Shown here one piece after another: positions 38,432-48,081 of a DNA stretch of 64,000 bases. Under the pieces are notes generated by a model. That model did not search any database. It was not told the origin of the DNA and worked only from the letters and a program-made list of their open reading frames with translations. Position numbers and translations under genes: made by a program. Position 1 is the stretch's first letter. The number at the start of each line of letters is the position of its first letter. The DNA is from an uncultured Porphyromonadaceae bacterium (lineage in GTDB: Bacteria > Bacteroidota > Bacteroidia > Bacteroidales > Muribaculaceae). The stretch lies in contig CANRWW010000005.1 of NCBI GenBank assembly GCA_947643665.1, positions 19,878-83,877 of the forward strand, written 5' to 3'.

Positions 38432-40267
38432 ATGAAAAAGGTGTTATTGACATTGAGTGTGGTTATAGCCGCGGTGTCCGGGCTTTTTGCCCAGACATCG
38501 TTTCAGGTGATTCCGCCTCGCAATGTTATTGCCGGTAATACATTTTATGTTACCTACCGTCTTACAAATGGAGACGGCAGTGGCATTGACGCGCCTGCAG
38601 TGGCTGGTTGCAAACTCCTTAGTCCCCGTCCTGGTGTGAGCACCATGCAATCTGTGGAGATTATAAATGGCAACCAGACATCAAGCACGACTGAAGACTA
38701 CACATATACTTACCGTGCCGAGAAAGAGGGCACATATACAATTCCTGTGGCTTCCATCCAGTCAAACGGCAAGACCTACCAGACCAAGCAGTCACAGTTC
38801 AAGGTGTTGCCACCGGATCGGAATGCATCACGCCAGCAATCCCAGGGTGGCGGTTTCGGTTATCCAGCCCCGACCATAGACAATCCTTCGAGCCAGGACA
38901 ATGCCGCCATAGGAAAGAATGATATTTTCGTGCGTGTAATACTAAATAAAAGCCATGCGTATGAAGGGGAGGCGATAGAGTGCACGCTCAAATTGTATAC
39001 CAAGTTTGAGCGTATAAATTCCTTTATGGTTACTTCTCCTCCTACATATGACGGTTTTCTTATTGAAGAGCTTGATACTCAGGCTTCTCTTAACGAGGTA
39101 GAGCATTACAACGGGCAGAATTATATTACAGCAGTACTCAAAAAATGCATTATATATCCTCAGAAGTCAGGTAAACTTACCATAAATTCCGGTAAGTATG
39201 ACCTGAGTGTGGTACAGCTGGAACGTGTATCAAACGGGTTCTTTATCTCAGCACGTCCGGTAGAAAAGTCCGTACAGCTTCAGCCTTTCAGCCAGACAAT
39301 AGATATATCTCCGCTTCCTCAGCCGGGTCCTGCAAGTTTCAGCGGTGCTGTCGGGCAATTCAAATTTGAAAGCCGTATGAGCTCTACCGAGCTTCGTACC
39401 GGTGAGGCTGCGTCTTTGGAGTATATTATCACCGGTACCGGCAACATAAAATACCTCAAGGCTCCAAAACCAGTTATTCCCAATGAGTTTGAACAATATA
39501 CACCCAAGACAGAGGAAAATAGCCGTGTGACCGGCACCACTATGACGGGCACCGTAACAGCGGAGTATACCATCGTGCCTCAAAGTGTGGGTGAATTCAG
39601 GATTCCAGCCCAGGAATTCATCTATTTTGATCTGGCAAAGAAAGAGTATGTGACCCTTTCGGCTCCGGGATACACGTTAAAGGTTGCCAAAGGATCCGGC
39701 ACTACTTCGTCTGTTGACCAGCGTGACATTGAGGCAAAGAATGTGGATATACTTCATATAAAGCTCGGAAACAAGGACTTGAGCCGTGATCATACCCCTT
39801 TGATCCGTTTCTGGTGGTACTGGAGCATTTTCGGGATGCTTTTGCTTATGATGATCGTTGCAACGTGGGCTTACAGCCGGCATATGAAGTTGGAGGCAGA
39901 TGTGGTAGGACGCCGTACGTCAATGGCCAATAAGGTTGCACGCAAGCGTCTTAAAGCTGCTGAAAAGTTTATGCATTCGCATAAGAGCGAGCAGTTCTAT
40001 GAGGAGATGCTCAAGGCTATGTGGGGTTATCTTAGCGATAAGCTCAATATGCCGGCATCACAACTTACAAGGCAAAATATTGTGGACACTCTTTCACGTC
40101 GTGGAGTTTCGTCAGATGTCTCTGACAAGGTGATAAATATTCTGGATGATTGTGAAATGGCACGTTATACTCCCGATTCGTCATTGGATTCATCGGTAGA
40201 AGCGCTTTACAATGAAGCTACTGATGTGATCAATGCTATGGAAAAGAGCCGGATCTCAAAAAAATAA
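38432..40267 (+). CDS. batD: BatD (oxygen-tolerance family)
   Basis: TSFQVIPPRNVIAGNTFYVTYRLTN; FKVLPPDR; operon position. Confidence 0.9.
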   Translation: MKKVLLTLSVVIAAVSGLFAQTSFQVIPPRNVIAGNTFYVTYRLTNGDGSGIDAPAVAGCKLLSPRPGVSTMQSVEIINGNQTSSTTEDYTYTYRAEKEGTYTIPVASIQSNGKTYQTKQSQFKVLPPDRNASRQQSQGGGFGYPAPTIDNPSSQDNAAIGKNDIFVRVILNKSHAYEGEAIECTLKLYTKFERINSFMVTSPPTYDGFLIEELDTQASLNEVEHYNGQNYITAVLKKCIIYPQKSGKLTINSGKYDLSVVQLERVSNGFFISARPVEKSVQLQPFSQTIDISPLPQPGPASFSGAVGQFKFESRMSSTELRTGEAASLEYIITGTGNIKYLKAPKPVIPNEFEQYTPKTEENSRVTGTTMTGTVTAEYTIVPQSVGEFRIPAQEFIYFDLAKKEYVTLSAPGYTLKVAKGSGTTSSVDQRDIEAKNVDILHIKLGNKDLSRDHTPLIRFWWYWSIFGMLLLMMIVATWAYSRHMKLEADVVGRRTSMANKVARKRLKAAEKFMHSHKSEQFYEEMLKAMWGYLSDKLNMPASQLTRQNIVDTLSRRGVSSDVSDKVINILDDCEMARYTPDSSLDSSVEALYNEATDVINAMEKSRISKK

Positions 40268-40272
40268 AAGAC

Positions 40273-41127
40273 ATGATTAAAAAGTTTTTTTCAATAATAA
40301 TTGTATCAGTTTTTCTGGCATGTATGCCTGCATGTATGTTGGCACAGGGTACCGGCAACGACCATATTGAAAATGTGGATTCCGGTTCGTCTTTGCAGGT
40401 GTCCGGCATCTCTGGTGAGGCACTTGCGGAGAAGGCGGATTCTGCTTATGCCGCAGATAATTTCGTGCTTGCCGAACAACTGTATATCTCGGCTATGGAA
40501 GCTGGGGGTACATCGGCGCCATTGTTTTACAATCTGGGCAATGCCTATTACCGTCAAGGAAATCTTGGTATGGCTCTTGTAAATTATGAGCGTGCATTGA
40601 AGATTGATCCGACCATGGAAGATGCACGGATCAATCTGGAATTTGTAAAGACAAAAATAACAGACCGGCAGATTGACAGCGGGTCTATCATGACAACGCT
40701 TTGGGACAATATCGTATCTCTGTTCAAGGCCGATACATGGGCATGGATAGCAATTGTGCTTTTTGCAATTTTTCTGGCAGGCGCATGTACATATCTTTTC
40801 TCCTCCGTGGTCATGGTGAAAAAAGCGAGTTTCTTCGGTGGGATAGTCGTATTCTTTCTTTGTGCCGGAGCCGTGATTATTTCTTTTGCAGCAGCAAACC
40901 GTGTTGACAGTAATAAATTTGCCATAATCCTTTCCCCATCCGCGCAACTTTCCACGTCTCCCCGTGAGGCCAGGACCCAGGCAGAGGAGGCATTTCTTCT
41001 GCATGAGGGGACAAAGGTTGAGATTGTGGATTCTATCGGCGGAACAGCTGAAGGAGCCTGGTATGAGGTAAAAGTCGGGCATGGAGAGCGGGCATGGATA
41101 AAGGCCACTGACGTAGAACGCATATGA
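40273..41127 (+). CDS. batE: BatE, TPR + SH3-like protein
   Basis: FYNLGNAYYRQGNLGMALVNYERALKIDP; two TM; C-terminal SH3-like. Confidence 0.88.
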   Translation: MIKKFFSIIIVSVFLACMPACMLAQGTGNDHIENVDSGSSLQVSGISGEALAEKADSAYAADNFVLAEQLYISAMEAGGTSAPLFYNLGNAYYRQGNLGMALVNYERALKIDPTMEDARINLEFVKTKITDRQIDSGSIMTTLWDNIVSLFKADTWAWIAIVLFAIFLAGACTYLFSSVVMVKKASFFGGIVVFFLCAGAVIISFAAANRVDSNKFAIILSPSAQLSTSPREARTQAEEAFLLHEGTKVEIVDSIGGTAEGAWYEVKVGHGERAWIKATDVERI

Positions 41128-41374
41128 GGCAAATTTGGTAAAACCAAGAAAATTTACTGCAGGTATTCCCATAATTGTTTGATTGCGTAACCATTAACGG
41201 GGTGACCGTTGAAAGTATGTTATAGAACATGCTGAATTGATTTGGAAAAGAGAAATATGTTATTTAAATTTGAACTCCACGCAAGCAATCCTGAGTATTC
41301 GTGCTTGGTTTAATGAAACTGCAATCGTGGATTAGCATTTATAAAAACTATTAACCCTCCAAAAATAAAAGAAC

Positions 41375-41641
41375 ATGACAAAGACCATCACTTTCAACGA
41401 CCTGCGTCGCCTGAAGGACAGTCTGCCCAATGGAGCGACGAGCCGTATTGCTGACAAGTTAAACATAACTGCTCAGACAGTCCGCAATTATTTCGGCGGT
41501 TCCAATTATGAATTTGGAAAGAACTGTGGTGTCCATATAGAGCCGGGTCCCGATGGGGGCATAGTGGTTCTTGATGACACCACAATCTATGATATGGCTG
41601 TTGCTATCCTCGAAGAAGAGGAACAAAAGAAGGAGCAATAA
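41375..41641 (+). CDS. Small HTH-containing putative DNA-binding protein
   Basis: ATSRIADKLNITAQTVRNYFGG helix-turn-helix. Confidence 0.6.
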   Translation: MTKTITFNDLRRLKDSLPNGATSRIADKLNITAQTVRNYFGGSNYEFGKNCGVHIEPGPDGGIVVLDDTTIYDMAVAILEEEEQKKEQ

Positions 41642-41756
41642 AGCCGCAAGGCACCTACTCCCGACGCAAAGTAAATAATCGCGCTTTATGAGCCGGCTTT
41701 TTATGGCGGCACCTTAAGGCGCGGTTTTCTATTGAAGTTTACCTAATGATTTCCAT

Positions 41757-42878
41757 ATGACACCGAACCGACTTATAACTTTAGCTATCCATACGTATGA
41801 AAAAGCGTTGCCGATAAAAAATCTTTTGGAAAGGGAAGGGCTATATGTAGAACTTAACAATGTCAACCTTGCTTCGCCAGTGGTGTCGGCAGGTGTGCGG
41901 ATCCGTGTACTTGAGGCGGATCTTCCCCTTGCGCTCAGGATCGTAGAGAATTTTGAAATTTTCGCGGTGCCTGATCCGGATATTATTACGGAAAAGCGAA
42001 AGATACTTGTTCCTACGGATTTTTCAGAATGTTCATACAATGCCGCTATTCCGGCTATCCGTATTGCCGCCAGACTTAAATGCGAGATTGAGTTTATCTA
42101 TGCATATATGACGCCTGTTGGGCGGGAGGATGTGCAGCTTTCTGATGTGTATGATTATGAGATGGCAGACATTGAAGCCGCGCGCATGTTGCAGACTGAG
42201 GCTGAAAGTCTGATGTCACGTTTTGCAGATCGTGTGAAGGATGCCATGAAAGATGGGCAGATACCTGTAGTGAAATACAGCACGTTGGTTACCGAGGGAT
42301 TGCCCGAAGAGGTTGTTCTGGAATATACCCGTGAGCATAAGCCACTGATGGTAGTGATGGGCACACGTGCTGCACAAAAGAAAGAATCGGAACTTATAGG
42401 CAGTGTAACGGCTGAAGTTCTGGACGGGTGTCGTGTTCCGGCTTTCACTATACCAGAGACGGTTGATCCTGTGGTGCTGGAACGCACTAAAAGAGTCGCA
42501 TTCTTTTGTAATCTTGACCAGGAAGATATGCTTGCTTTGGATGCTTTGTACAGGTTTTTTCCTGATTTGCAATTGGATGTCACTCTTTTCCATGTCCCGC
42601 GCCGCAGTCTGAGAAAATCAATAATGCCTGCGAAACAGACCGAGGAGAATCTTCTAAAATACTGTCGTGAGCATTTTGCCAATTATAACTTCACAATCGG
42701 ATCATTGGAGTTGCCGATAAATGAAGGGCAATTCAGGACTCCTGACGGTAAAATGGATTATGATCTTCTGTGCATGCCCAACAAGCGCAAGAGTGTGTTC
42801 CTTCGTGTATTCAATCCGTCGCTTGCACATAGGGTTTTGTTCAGGACTGATATTCCAATGATTGTAATTCCTGTGTAG
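41757..42878 (+). CDS. Universal stress protein-like, with N-terminal DUF2007-like region
   Basis: KILVPTDFSECSYNAAIPAIRIAARLKCEIEFIYA; VVMGTRAAQKKESELIGSVTAEVL. Confidence 0.8.
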   Translation: MTPNRLITLAIHTYEKALPIKNLLEREGLYVELNNVNLASPVVSAGVRIRVLEADLPLALRIVENFEIFAVPDPDIITEKRKILVPTDFSECSYNAAIPAIRIAARLKCEIEFIYAYMTPVGREDVQLSDVYDYEMADIEAARMLQTEAESLMSRFADRVKDAMKDGQIPVVKYSTLVTEGLPEEVVLEYTREHKPLMVVMGTRAAQKKESELIGSVTAEVLDGCRVPAFTIPETVDPVVLERTKRVAFFCNLDQEDMLALDALYRFFPDLQLDVTLFHVPRRSLRKSIMPAKQTEENLLKYCREHFANYNFTIGSLELPINEGQFRTPDGKMDYDLLCMPNKRKSVFLRVFNPSLAHRVLFRTDIPMIVIPV

Positions 42879-42887
42879 TATTTTATT

Positions 42888-43913
42888 ATGGATAATGGAG
42901 AAGCGCCCTTGTTGAGCATAATAATGCCGGTGTATAATGTGGAGTCTTATCTTCGGGAAGCGGTAGACTCTGTAATATCGCAGACATTTGCTGATTGGGA
43001 GCTTATACTGGTGGATGATGGTTCTACTGACGGATGTCCGGCCATATGCGATGAATATGGCCGTCTTGACGATCGTATCAGGGTAATCCATAAGAAGAAT
43101 GCCGGTCAAGGTGCGGCTCGCAACGATGCTATAAAAATGGCGCGTGGGCGTTATATCGGATTTGTGGACAGCGATGACAGCATAGAACCGGACATGTATG
43201 AGAAACTGACATATGCTATTTCCGAGAATGGTGCGGATATGGCAATGTGTGGTTATTATCTTGATTTCAAGGGGATGAGAAAAATAAAGTCTCCGCTTCC
43301 GGATGCCGGTATATACGATGGATGCGAACTTATGCGTGAGGGTTATCTTGACAGGAAGGTACAGAGTATTTCTTGCGACAAGATATTTCTAAAAGATGTG
43401 GTCAGCGAGGGGTATTTTCCGCAGCGTTATTTTGAAGACCATGCTACTATGCTGCGATGGTTTTCAAAGGTGCGTAAATGGGTGTCCGTTCCTGAGCCGA
43501 TGTATCATTATCGTATGCGTAGATCTGGTGTGACAAATGGTTTCAGCGTGGAAAAACGGATGGCTAAATTTCATGCAGATCTGGCAAGGGCGAATTATAT
43601 GCATCAAATTTCATCAGACAAACATGGAATGACAGAGGCTGAGATAAGCGGGGCAGTTGTTGCGTGTGCTGTCGGGACTGCAAAATCGGTGGCTAGATTT
43701 TGCAGTGACAGTGCTTTGGCGGATACTCTGACTGCTGAAATCGTATCGCATAGCAAGTCGCACTTTGATATATGCAAAAGCACGCTTTCGCCTAAAGTGC
43801 GCAGGAGATATGAGGCGATGGTCAAAAATCCGGTGTGGTTCCGTAAAAAGATGAGATTTGAAAGGATGTTTGTTTTTGCAGGTAACAAGAAAGACAGGTT
43901 GCTTTATGATTGA
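42888..43913 (+). CDS. Family 2 glycosyltransferase
   Basis: LLSIIMPVYNVESYLREAVDSVISQTFADWELILVDDGSTDG; VDSDDSIEPDM. Confidence 0.93.
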   Translation: MDNGEAPLLSIIMPVYNVESYLREAVDSVISQTFADWELILVDDGSTDGCPAICDEYGRLDDRIRVIHKKNAGQGAARNDAIKMARGRYIGFVDSDDSIEPDMYEKLTYAISENGADMAMCGYYLDFKGMRKIKSPLPDAGIYDGCELMREGYLDRKVQSISCDKIFLKDVVSEGYFPQRYFEDHATMLRWFSKVRKWVSVPEPMYHYRMRRSGVTNGFSVEKRMAKFHADLARANYMHQISSDKHGMTEAEISGAVVACAVGTAKSVARFCSDSALADTLTAEIVSHSKSHFDICKSTLSPKVRRRYEAMVKNPVWFRKKMRFERMFVFAGNKKDRLLYD

Positions 43914-44724
43914 TAACAGGAAAATGAAGGTTTCGCTGATAGTTGCCACATATAACAATCCGGAATTTCTTTATCTCACATTGAAGAGTGTGATGAACCA
44001 AAGGAGGCTTCCTGATGAGGTGTTGGTTGCTGACGACGGTTCAGGGGATGATACCCGCATATTGGTTGAGGAGATGGCTGCTGAATCTTTTGTGCCGTTG
44101 CATCATATATGGCATCCTGATGAGGGGTTCAGGTTGGGGGCTATAAGAAACAGGGCGATAGCCGCCGCAAAGGGTGATTATATATTACAGATAGACGGTG
44201 ACATAGTGTTGCATCCATCGTTTGTATCTGATCATGTGGCTATGGCCCGGCAGGGATGGTTTTATTCAGGAAGCCGTGTCATGCTTTCCGATGATACGAC
44301 TAAAGAGTTGCTGTTAAAAAAAACAGTGGAGCTTCCAAGGAGCGCTCCGGAGCATAATAATCCAAATGGGAGACACCTGCCTTGGCTGATGCATCTGATG
44401 CGAAGATATAAGAGTGGAGACGGGGGGTATGTGCGTGGCTGCAATATGGCTTTCTGGCGGCAGGATCTGATCAATGTAAATGGATATAATGAAGAAATAG
44501 AAGGTTGGGGGCGCGAGGATTCCGAGCTGTCATACAGGCTGATAAATTCGGGATTGAAAAAGGGGTTTGTGAAATTCGGAGCAATAGAGTATCATCTTTT
44601 CCATAAAGAAAATTCCAAGGAAAACGATCCGCGCAATATTGCTTTGATGGAGCATGCACATAAATCTGGCATGACGAAAGTAGCCAAGGGGATATTCAAT
44701 AAGGATGACGTTTGCAAGAAGTAG
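43906..44724 (+). CDS. Family 2 glycosyltransferase
   Basis: KVSLIVATYNNPEFLYLTLKSVMNQ...ADDGSGDDT; C-terminal GWGREDSELSYRLINSG; start at 43906 overlaps the previous stop. Confidence 0.9.
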   Translation: MIDNRKMKVSLIVATYNNPEFLYLTLKSVMNQRRLPDEVLVADDGSGDDTRILVEEMAAESFVPLHHIWHPDEGFRLGAIRNRAIAAAKGDYILQIDGDIVLHPSFVSDHVAMARQGWFYSGSRVMLSDDTTKELLLKKTVELPRSAPEHNNPNGRHLPWLMHLMRRYKSGDGGYVRGCNMAFWRQDLINVNGYNEEIEGWGREDSELSYRLINSGLKKGFVKFGAIEYHLFHKENSKENDPRNIALMEHAHKSGMTKVAKGIFNKDDVCKK

Positions 44725-44840
44725 TGATTACCAGATATTTAAGATTTACAATATCTGTATGTGACATCCTTGCCGAAAATTTTTATCCTGCTTGCATGAA
44801 GAAAATGTTTTCTTTTTGATTGGGAACAGAGGAGAATTGC

Positions 44841-44848
44841 TAACTTTG
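44841..44848 (+). promoter_or_regulatory. TAnnTTTG -7 box for glmS
   Basis: TAACTTTG with an upstream TTTG at 44815-44818. Confidence 0.55.
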
Positions 44849-44993
44849 CATCGTAAAACGCTGTTTTCGGTGACAGACTGTCTGTTGCCGAAAAGTGTTT
44901 TTATTGGTGCCGACAGGGGTATCGCGGTAATATGCCGTATATGGAAATCTTACTTCGATTAGCATTTAGGTTCATCAAAAACAGGTACATATT

Positions 44994-46838
44994 ATGTGTG
45001 GAATTGTAGGTTATTTAGGTGATAAGCCTGCGTATGAGATTTTGGTAAAGGGTCTTCATCGTTTGGAATACCGTGGTTATGACTCATCTGGAGTGGCGCT
45101 TGTGTCGTCTGACAGTAAATTGAATGTTTATAAAACCCGTGGCAAGGTTGCCGATCTTGAGCGTTTTTGCGAAGAGAAAGATGTGGACGGTACTATCGGT
45201 ATCGCCCATACCCGTTGGGCCACACATGGCGAGCCTAATGATATCAATGCCCACCCGCATGTGGGCAGAAGCGGGAATATCGCTTTGGTGCATAATGGAA
45301 CCATTGAGAATTATCATGTGCTGAAAGAAGCGTTGGAGCTTGAGGGATGCACTTTCAAGAGCGAGACCGATACAGAGGTGCTGGTGCAATTGATAGAATA
45401 TATAAAAGAGAAAAACAATTGCTCTCTGGTAGATGCTGTGCGTGGTGCATTGAAAGAGGTGGTAGGCGCTTATGCAATAGCTGTAGTGGATACTGACGAA
45501 CCTGATACGATGATAGGCGCACGTAAAAGTTCCCCGTTGGTGATCGGTATAGGGGAGGGGGAGACTTTTCTCGCTTCCGATGCTACTCCGATAATAGAAT
45601 ATACAGACAAAGTAGTTTATCTTAATGATGATGAGATCGCAATCATACGTAAAAACGAGCCTTTGCAAATTGTAAATTCAGACAATATGCCAGCTGCAAT
45701 AGACATAAAGACGCTACGTATGTCTGTGTCGCAGCTTGAGAAGGGGGGGTATCCGCATTTTATGCTGAAGGAGATTTTCGAGCAACCGAGAACGATTCAT
45801 GATTGTATCCGCGGGCGTGTGGCTTCTTCCGGTGATGAGGTTTTGTTGTCCGGTGTCACCGAGCATAAGGAGCGTTTCCTGAATGCTCACCGCGTTGTTA
45901 TAGTGGCGTGCGGCACTTCATGGCATGCAGGTCTTATAGGCAAGCGCCTTCTTCAGGAGATAGCCCGCATTCCTGTGGAAGTGGAGTATGCGAGTGAGTT
46001 TAGATATAGTAACCCTGTTCTTACTCCTGATGATATCGTGATAGCCATATCCCAGTCTGGTGAGACTGCCGATACTTTGGCTGCCATACAGATGGCGCGT
46101 AAATGTGGCGCGTTTGTGTATGGTATCTGTAATGTTATCGGATCTTCTATCGCGCGTGCTACAGATTCGGGTACATATATTCATGTAGGCCCCGAAATAG
46201 GTGTCGCTTCAACAAAGGCGTTCACTGGCCAGGTGACGGTTTTGACCATGCTCGCTCTGGCGATCGGTACTCTCAAAAATACCATTTCAAAGGAAACCCG
46301 TCTGCAGATTGCCGATGCCATACGTGCTCTTCCGACTCTTATCAGCCAGACACTCAAACTCAATGATAGCATAGAAAAGTTGTCTGGTATATATACGTAT
46401 GTGCATAATTTCCTGTATCTTGGGAGAGGATACAATTATCCAAGTGCACTAGAGGGTGCTTTGAAGCTCAAAGAGATAAGTTACATACATGCCGAAGGTT
46501 ACCCCGCGGCTGAGATGAAGCATGGCCCTATAGCTTTGATTGACCATGAGCTGCCTACGGTGGTGATAGCTCCGGATGATGAGATGCATGAGAAGATTAT
46601 CTCTAATATACAGCAGGTTAAAGCACGTGGCGGCTCGGTTATAGCGGTTGTTACCAAAGGAGATACTACGATAAAGGAGATTGCGGATCATGTGCTTGAA
46701 ATACCGAAGGTTCCGGAGTGTGTGTCGCCGGTAATAGTATCTGTTCCCTTGCAGTTGCTTGCATATCATATAGCAATCAAGAAAGGATGCAATGTCGATA
46801 TGCCGCGAAATCTTGCGAAATCTGTTACAGTGGAATAA
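44994..46838 (+). CDS. glmS: Glutamine--fructose-6-phosphate aminotransferase
   Basis: MCGIVGYLGDKPAYEILVKGLHRLEYRGYDSSGVAL; ACGTSWHAGLIGKRLL; C-terminal MPRNLAKSVTVE. Confidence 0.97.
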   Translation: MCGIVGYLGDKPAYEILVKGLHRLEYRGYDSSGVALVSSDSKLNVYKTRGKVADLERFCEEKDVDGTIGIAHTRWATHGEPNDINAHPHVGRSGNIALVHNGTIENYHVLKEALELEGCTFKSETDTEVLVQLIEYIKEKNNCSLVDAVRGALKEVVGAYAIAVVDTDEPDTMIGARKSSPLVIGIGEGETFLASDATPIIEYTDKVVYLNDDEIAIIRKNEPLQIVNSDNMPAAIDIKTLRMSVSQLEKGGYPHFMLKEIFEQPRTIHDCIRGRVASSGDEVLLSGVTEHKERFLNAHRVVIVACGTSWHAGLIGKRLLQEIARIPVEVEYASEFRYSNPVLTPDDIVIAISQSGETADTLAAIQMARKCGAFVYGICNVIGSSIARATDSGTYIHVGPEIGVASTKAFTGQVTVLTMLALAIGTLKNTISKETRLQIADAIRALPTLISQTLKLNDSIEKLSGIYTYVHNFLYLGRGYNYPSALEGALKLKEISYIHAEGYPAAEMKHGPIALIDHELPTVVIAPDDEMHEKIISNIQQVKARGGSVIAVVTKGDTTIKEIADHVLEIPKVPECVSPVIVSVPLQLLAYHIAIKKGCNVDMPRNLAKSVTVE

Positions 46839-46856
46839 TTGTTTGCTATTTGCCTA

Positions 46857-47480
46857 ATGAAAGCAGGTAATCTGTATGTCCAGCTTTTTTCTTCGTTTGT
46901 GCGTATAGGAGCGTTTACTTTTGGCGGAGGGTGGGCTATGATTTCTTTGATTGAGCGTGAGGTAGTGGAGAACCGCAAGTGGATAGGGCGTGAGGAGTTT
47001 CTGGACCTGCTTGCGGTGGCCCAGTCTCTTCCGGGTATTCTGGCAGTGAACATTTCAGTGGCTGTAGGCGATCGCTTGCGTGGTATGCGGGGCAGCATTG
47101 CGGCTGCCCTCGGTACCATAATGCCTTGTTTCCTTATAATACTTGCAATAGCGATGTTTCTTACTCCGGATTTGATTCAAAACAATCATATAGTGAGTTC
47201 CATATTCCAGGGGATACGTCCGGCTGTTGTCGCACTTATTATCGCTCCTGTAATCACAACAGCCAAAGCATCGCATATCGGTTGGAAAACGGTGTGGATT
47301 CCTGTTGTCGTGTCGTTGCTCATATGGTCTGGAATCCCGTATGTATCCAATCCGATAATGTTTATAATTCTGGGCGGATCAGCGGGATATATCTGGCTAA
47401 GGCGTCAGGAACGCCTGTTGACGGATGCACAAATTGAGAAAAAACAAATGCAGGGCGAGAGCCGTAAGGCAGAGAAGTAA
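46857..47480 (+). CDS. Chromate transporter (ChrA domain)
   Basis: FVRIGAFTFGGGWAMISLIEREVV; VAQSLPGILAVNISVAVGDR; ATG 46857 preferred over TTG 46839. Confidence 0.88.
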   Translation: MKAGNLYVQLFSSFVRIGAFTFGGGWAMISLIEREVVENRKWIGREEFLDLLAVAQSLPGILAVNISVAVGDRLRGMRGSIAAALGTIMPCFLIILAIAMFLTPDLIQNNHIVSSIFQGIRPAVVALIIAPVITTAKASHIGWKTVWIPVVVSLLIWSGIPYVSNPIMFIILGGSAGYIWLRRQERLLTDAQIEKKQMQGESRKAEK

Positions 47481-47505
47481 GTATTGATGCTGAAATAAGA
47501 AACTT

Positions 47506-48072
47506 ATGATATATCTGAAACTTATCTGGAGTTATCTGAAAATCGGTCTGTTTGGTTTCGGTGGAGGTTATGCCATGCTTTCGCTTATTGAACGTGAGAT
47601 TGTTGGTCCAGGATGGATAACAGAAAAAATGTTTACCGACATCGTGGCTATCTCACAAATGACCCCAGGACCTATAGGTATAAATTCTGCTACTTATATA
47701 GGCTTTGCGGCTCCGTTGCATGCCGGTTATGATAATATGTTGTGGGGATTGCTCGGTTCGGTAATATGTACATTGGTTGTCGTACTCCCTTCTTTTTTGC
47801 TGGTGGCATACACAAGCCATTTTATCAAAAGGCATAAGGAAAGTGTGGTTGTGCGTGGTATTTTCATGGGTCTACGTCCGGTGGTTATAGGTCTGATTGC
47901 TTCAGCAGCTCTTTTGCTGATGAATGGTGCGAACTTCGGAACCGAAACCATAGAAATCATTATTTCTGTAATTATTGCCTTGGCAGCGTTGGCTATGGTG
48001 CTTTTTACCAGGATACATCCTATCCTTGTAATAATCCTTTCCGGGCTAGCCGGTTTTATTATTTATTATTGA
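47506..48072 (+). CDS. Chromate transporter (ChrA domain)
   Basis: LIWSYLKIGLFGFGGGYAMLSLIEREIV; ISQMTPGPIGINSATYIGF. Confidence 0.88.
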   Translation: MIYLKLIWSYLKIGLFGFGGGYAMLSLIEREIVGPGWITEKMFTDIVAISQMTPGPIGINSATYIGFAAPLHAGYDNMLWGLLGSVICTLVVVLPSFLLVAYTSHFIKRHKESVVVRGIFMGLRPVVIGLIASAALLLMNGANFGTETIEIIISVIIALAALAMVLFTRIHPILVIILSGLAGFIIYY

Positions 48073-48081
48073 AATTATCAT

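Noticed and set aside
40306-41172. 288-aa minus-strand ORF opposite batE
   Set aside because: Antisense of a supported operon gene; no domain pattern.
44864-44894. Possible glmS ribozyme upstream of glmS
   Set aside because: The visible stem does not show the size or pseudoknotted layout of the known ribozyme; reported only as an unassigned leader structure.
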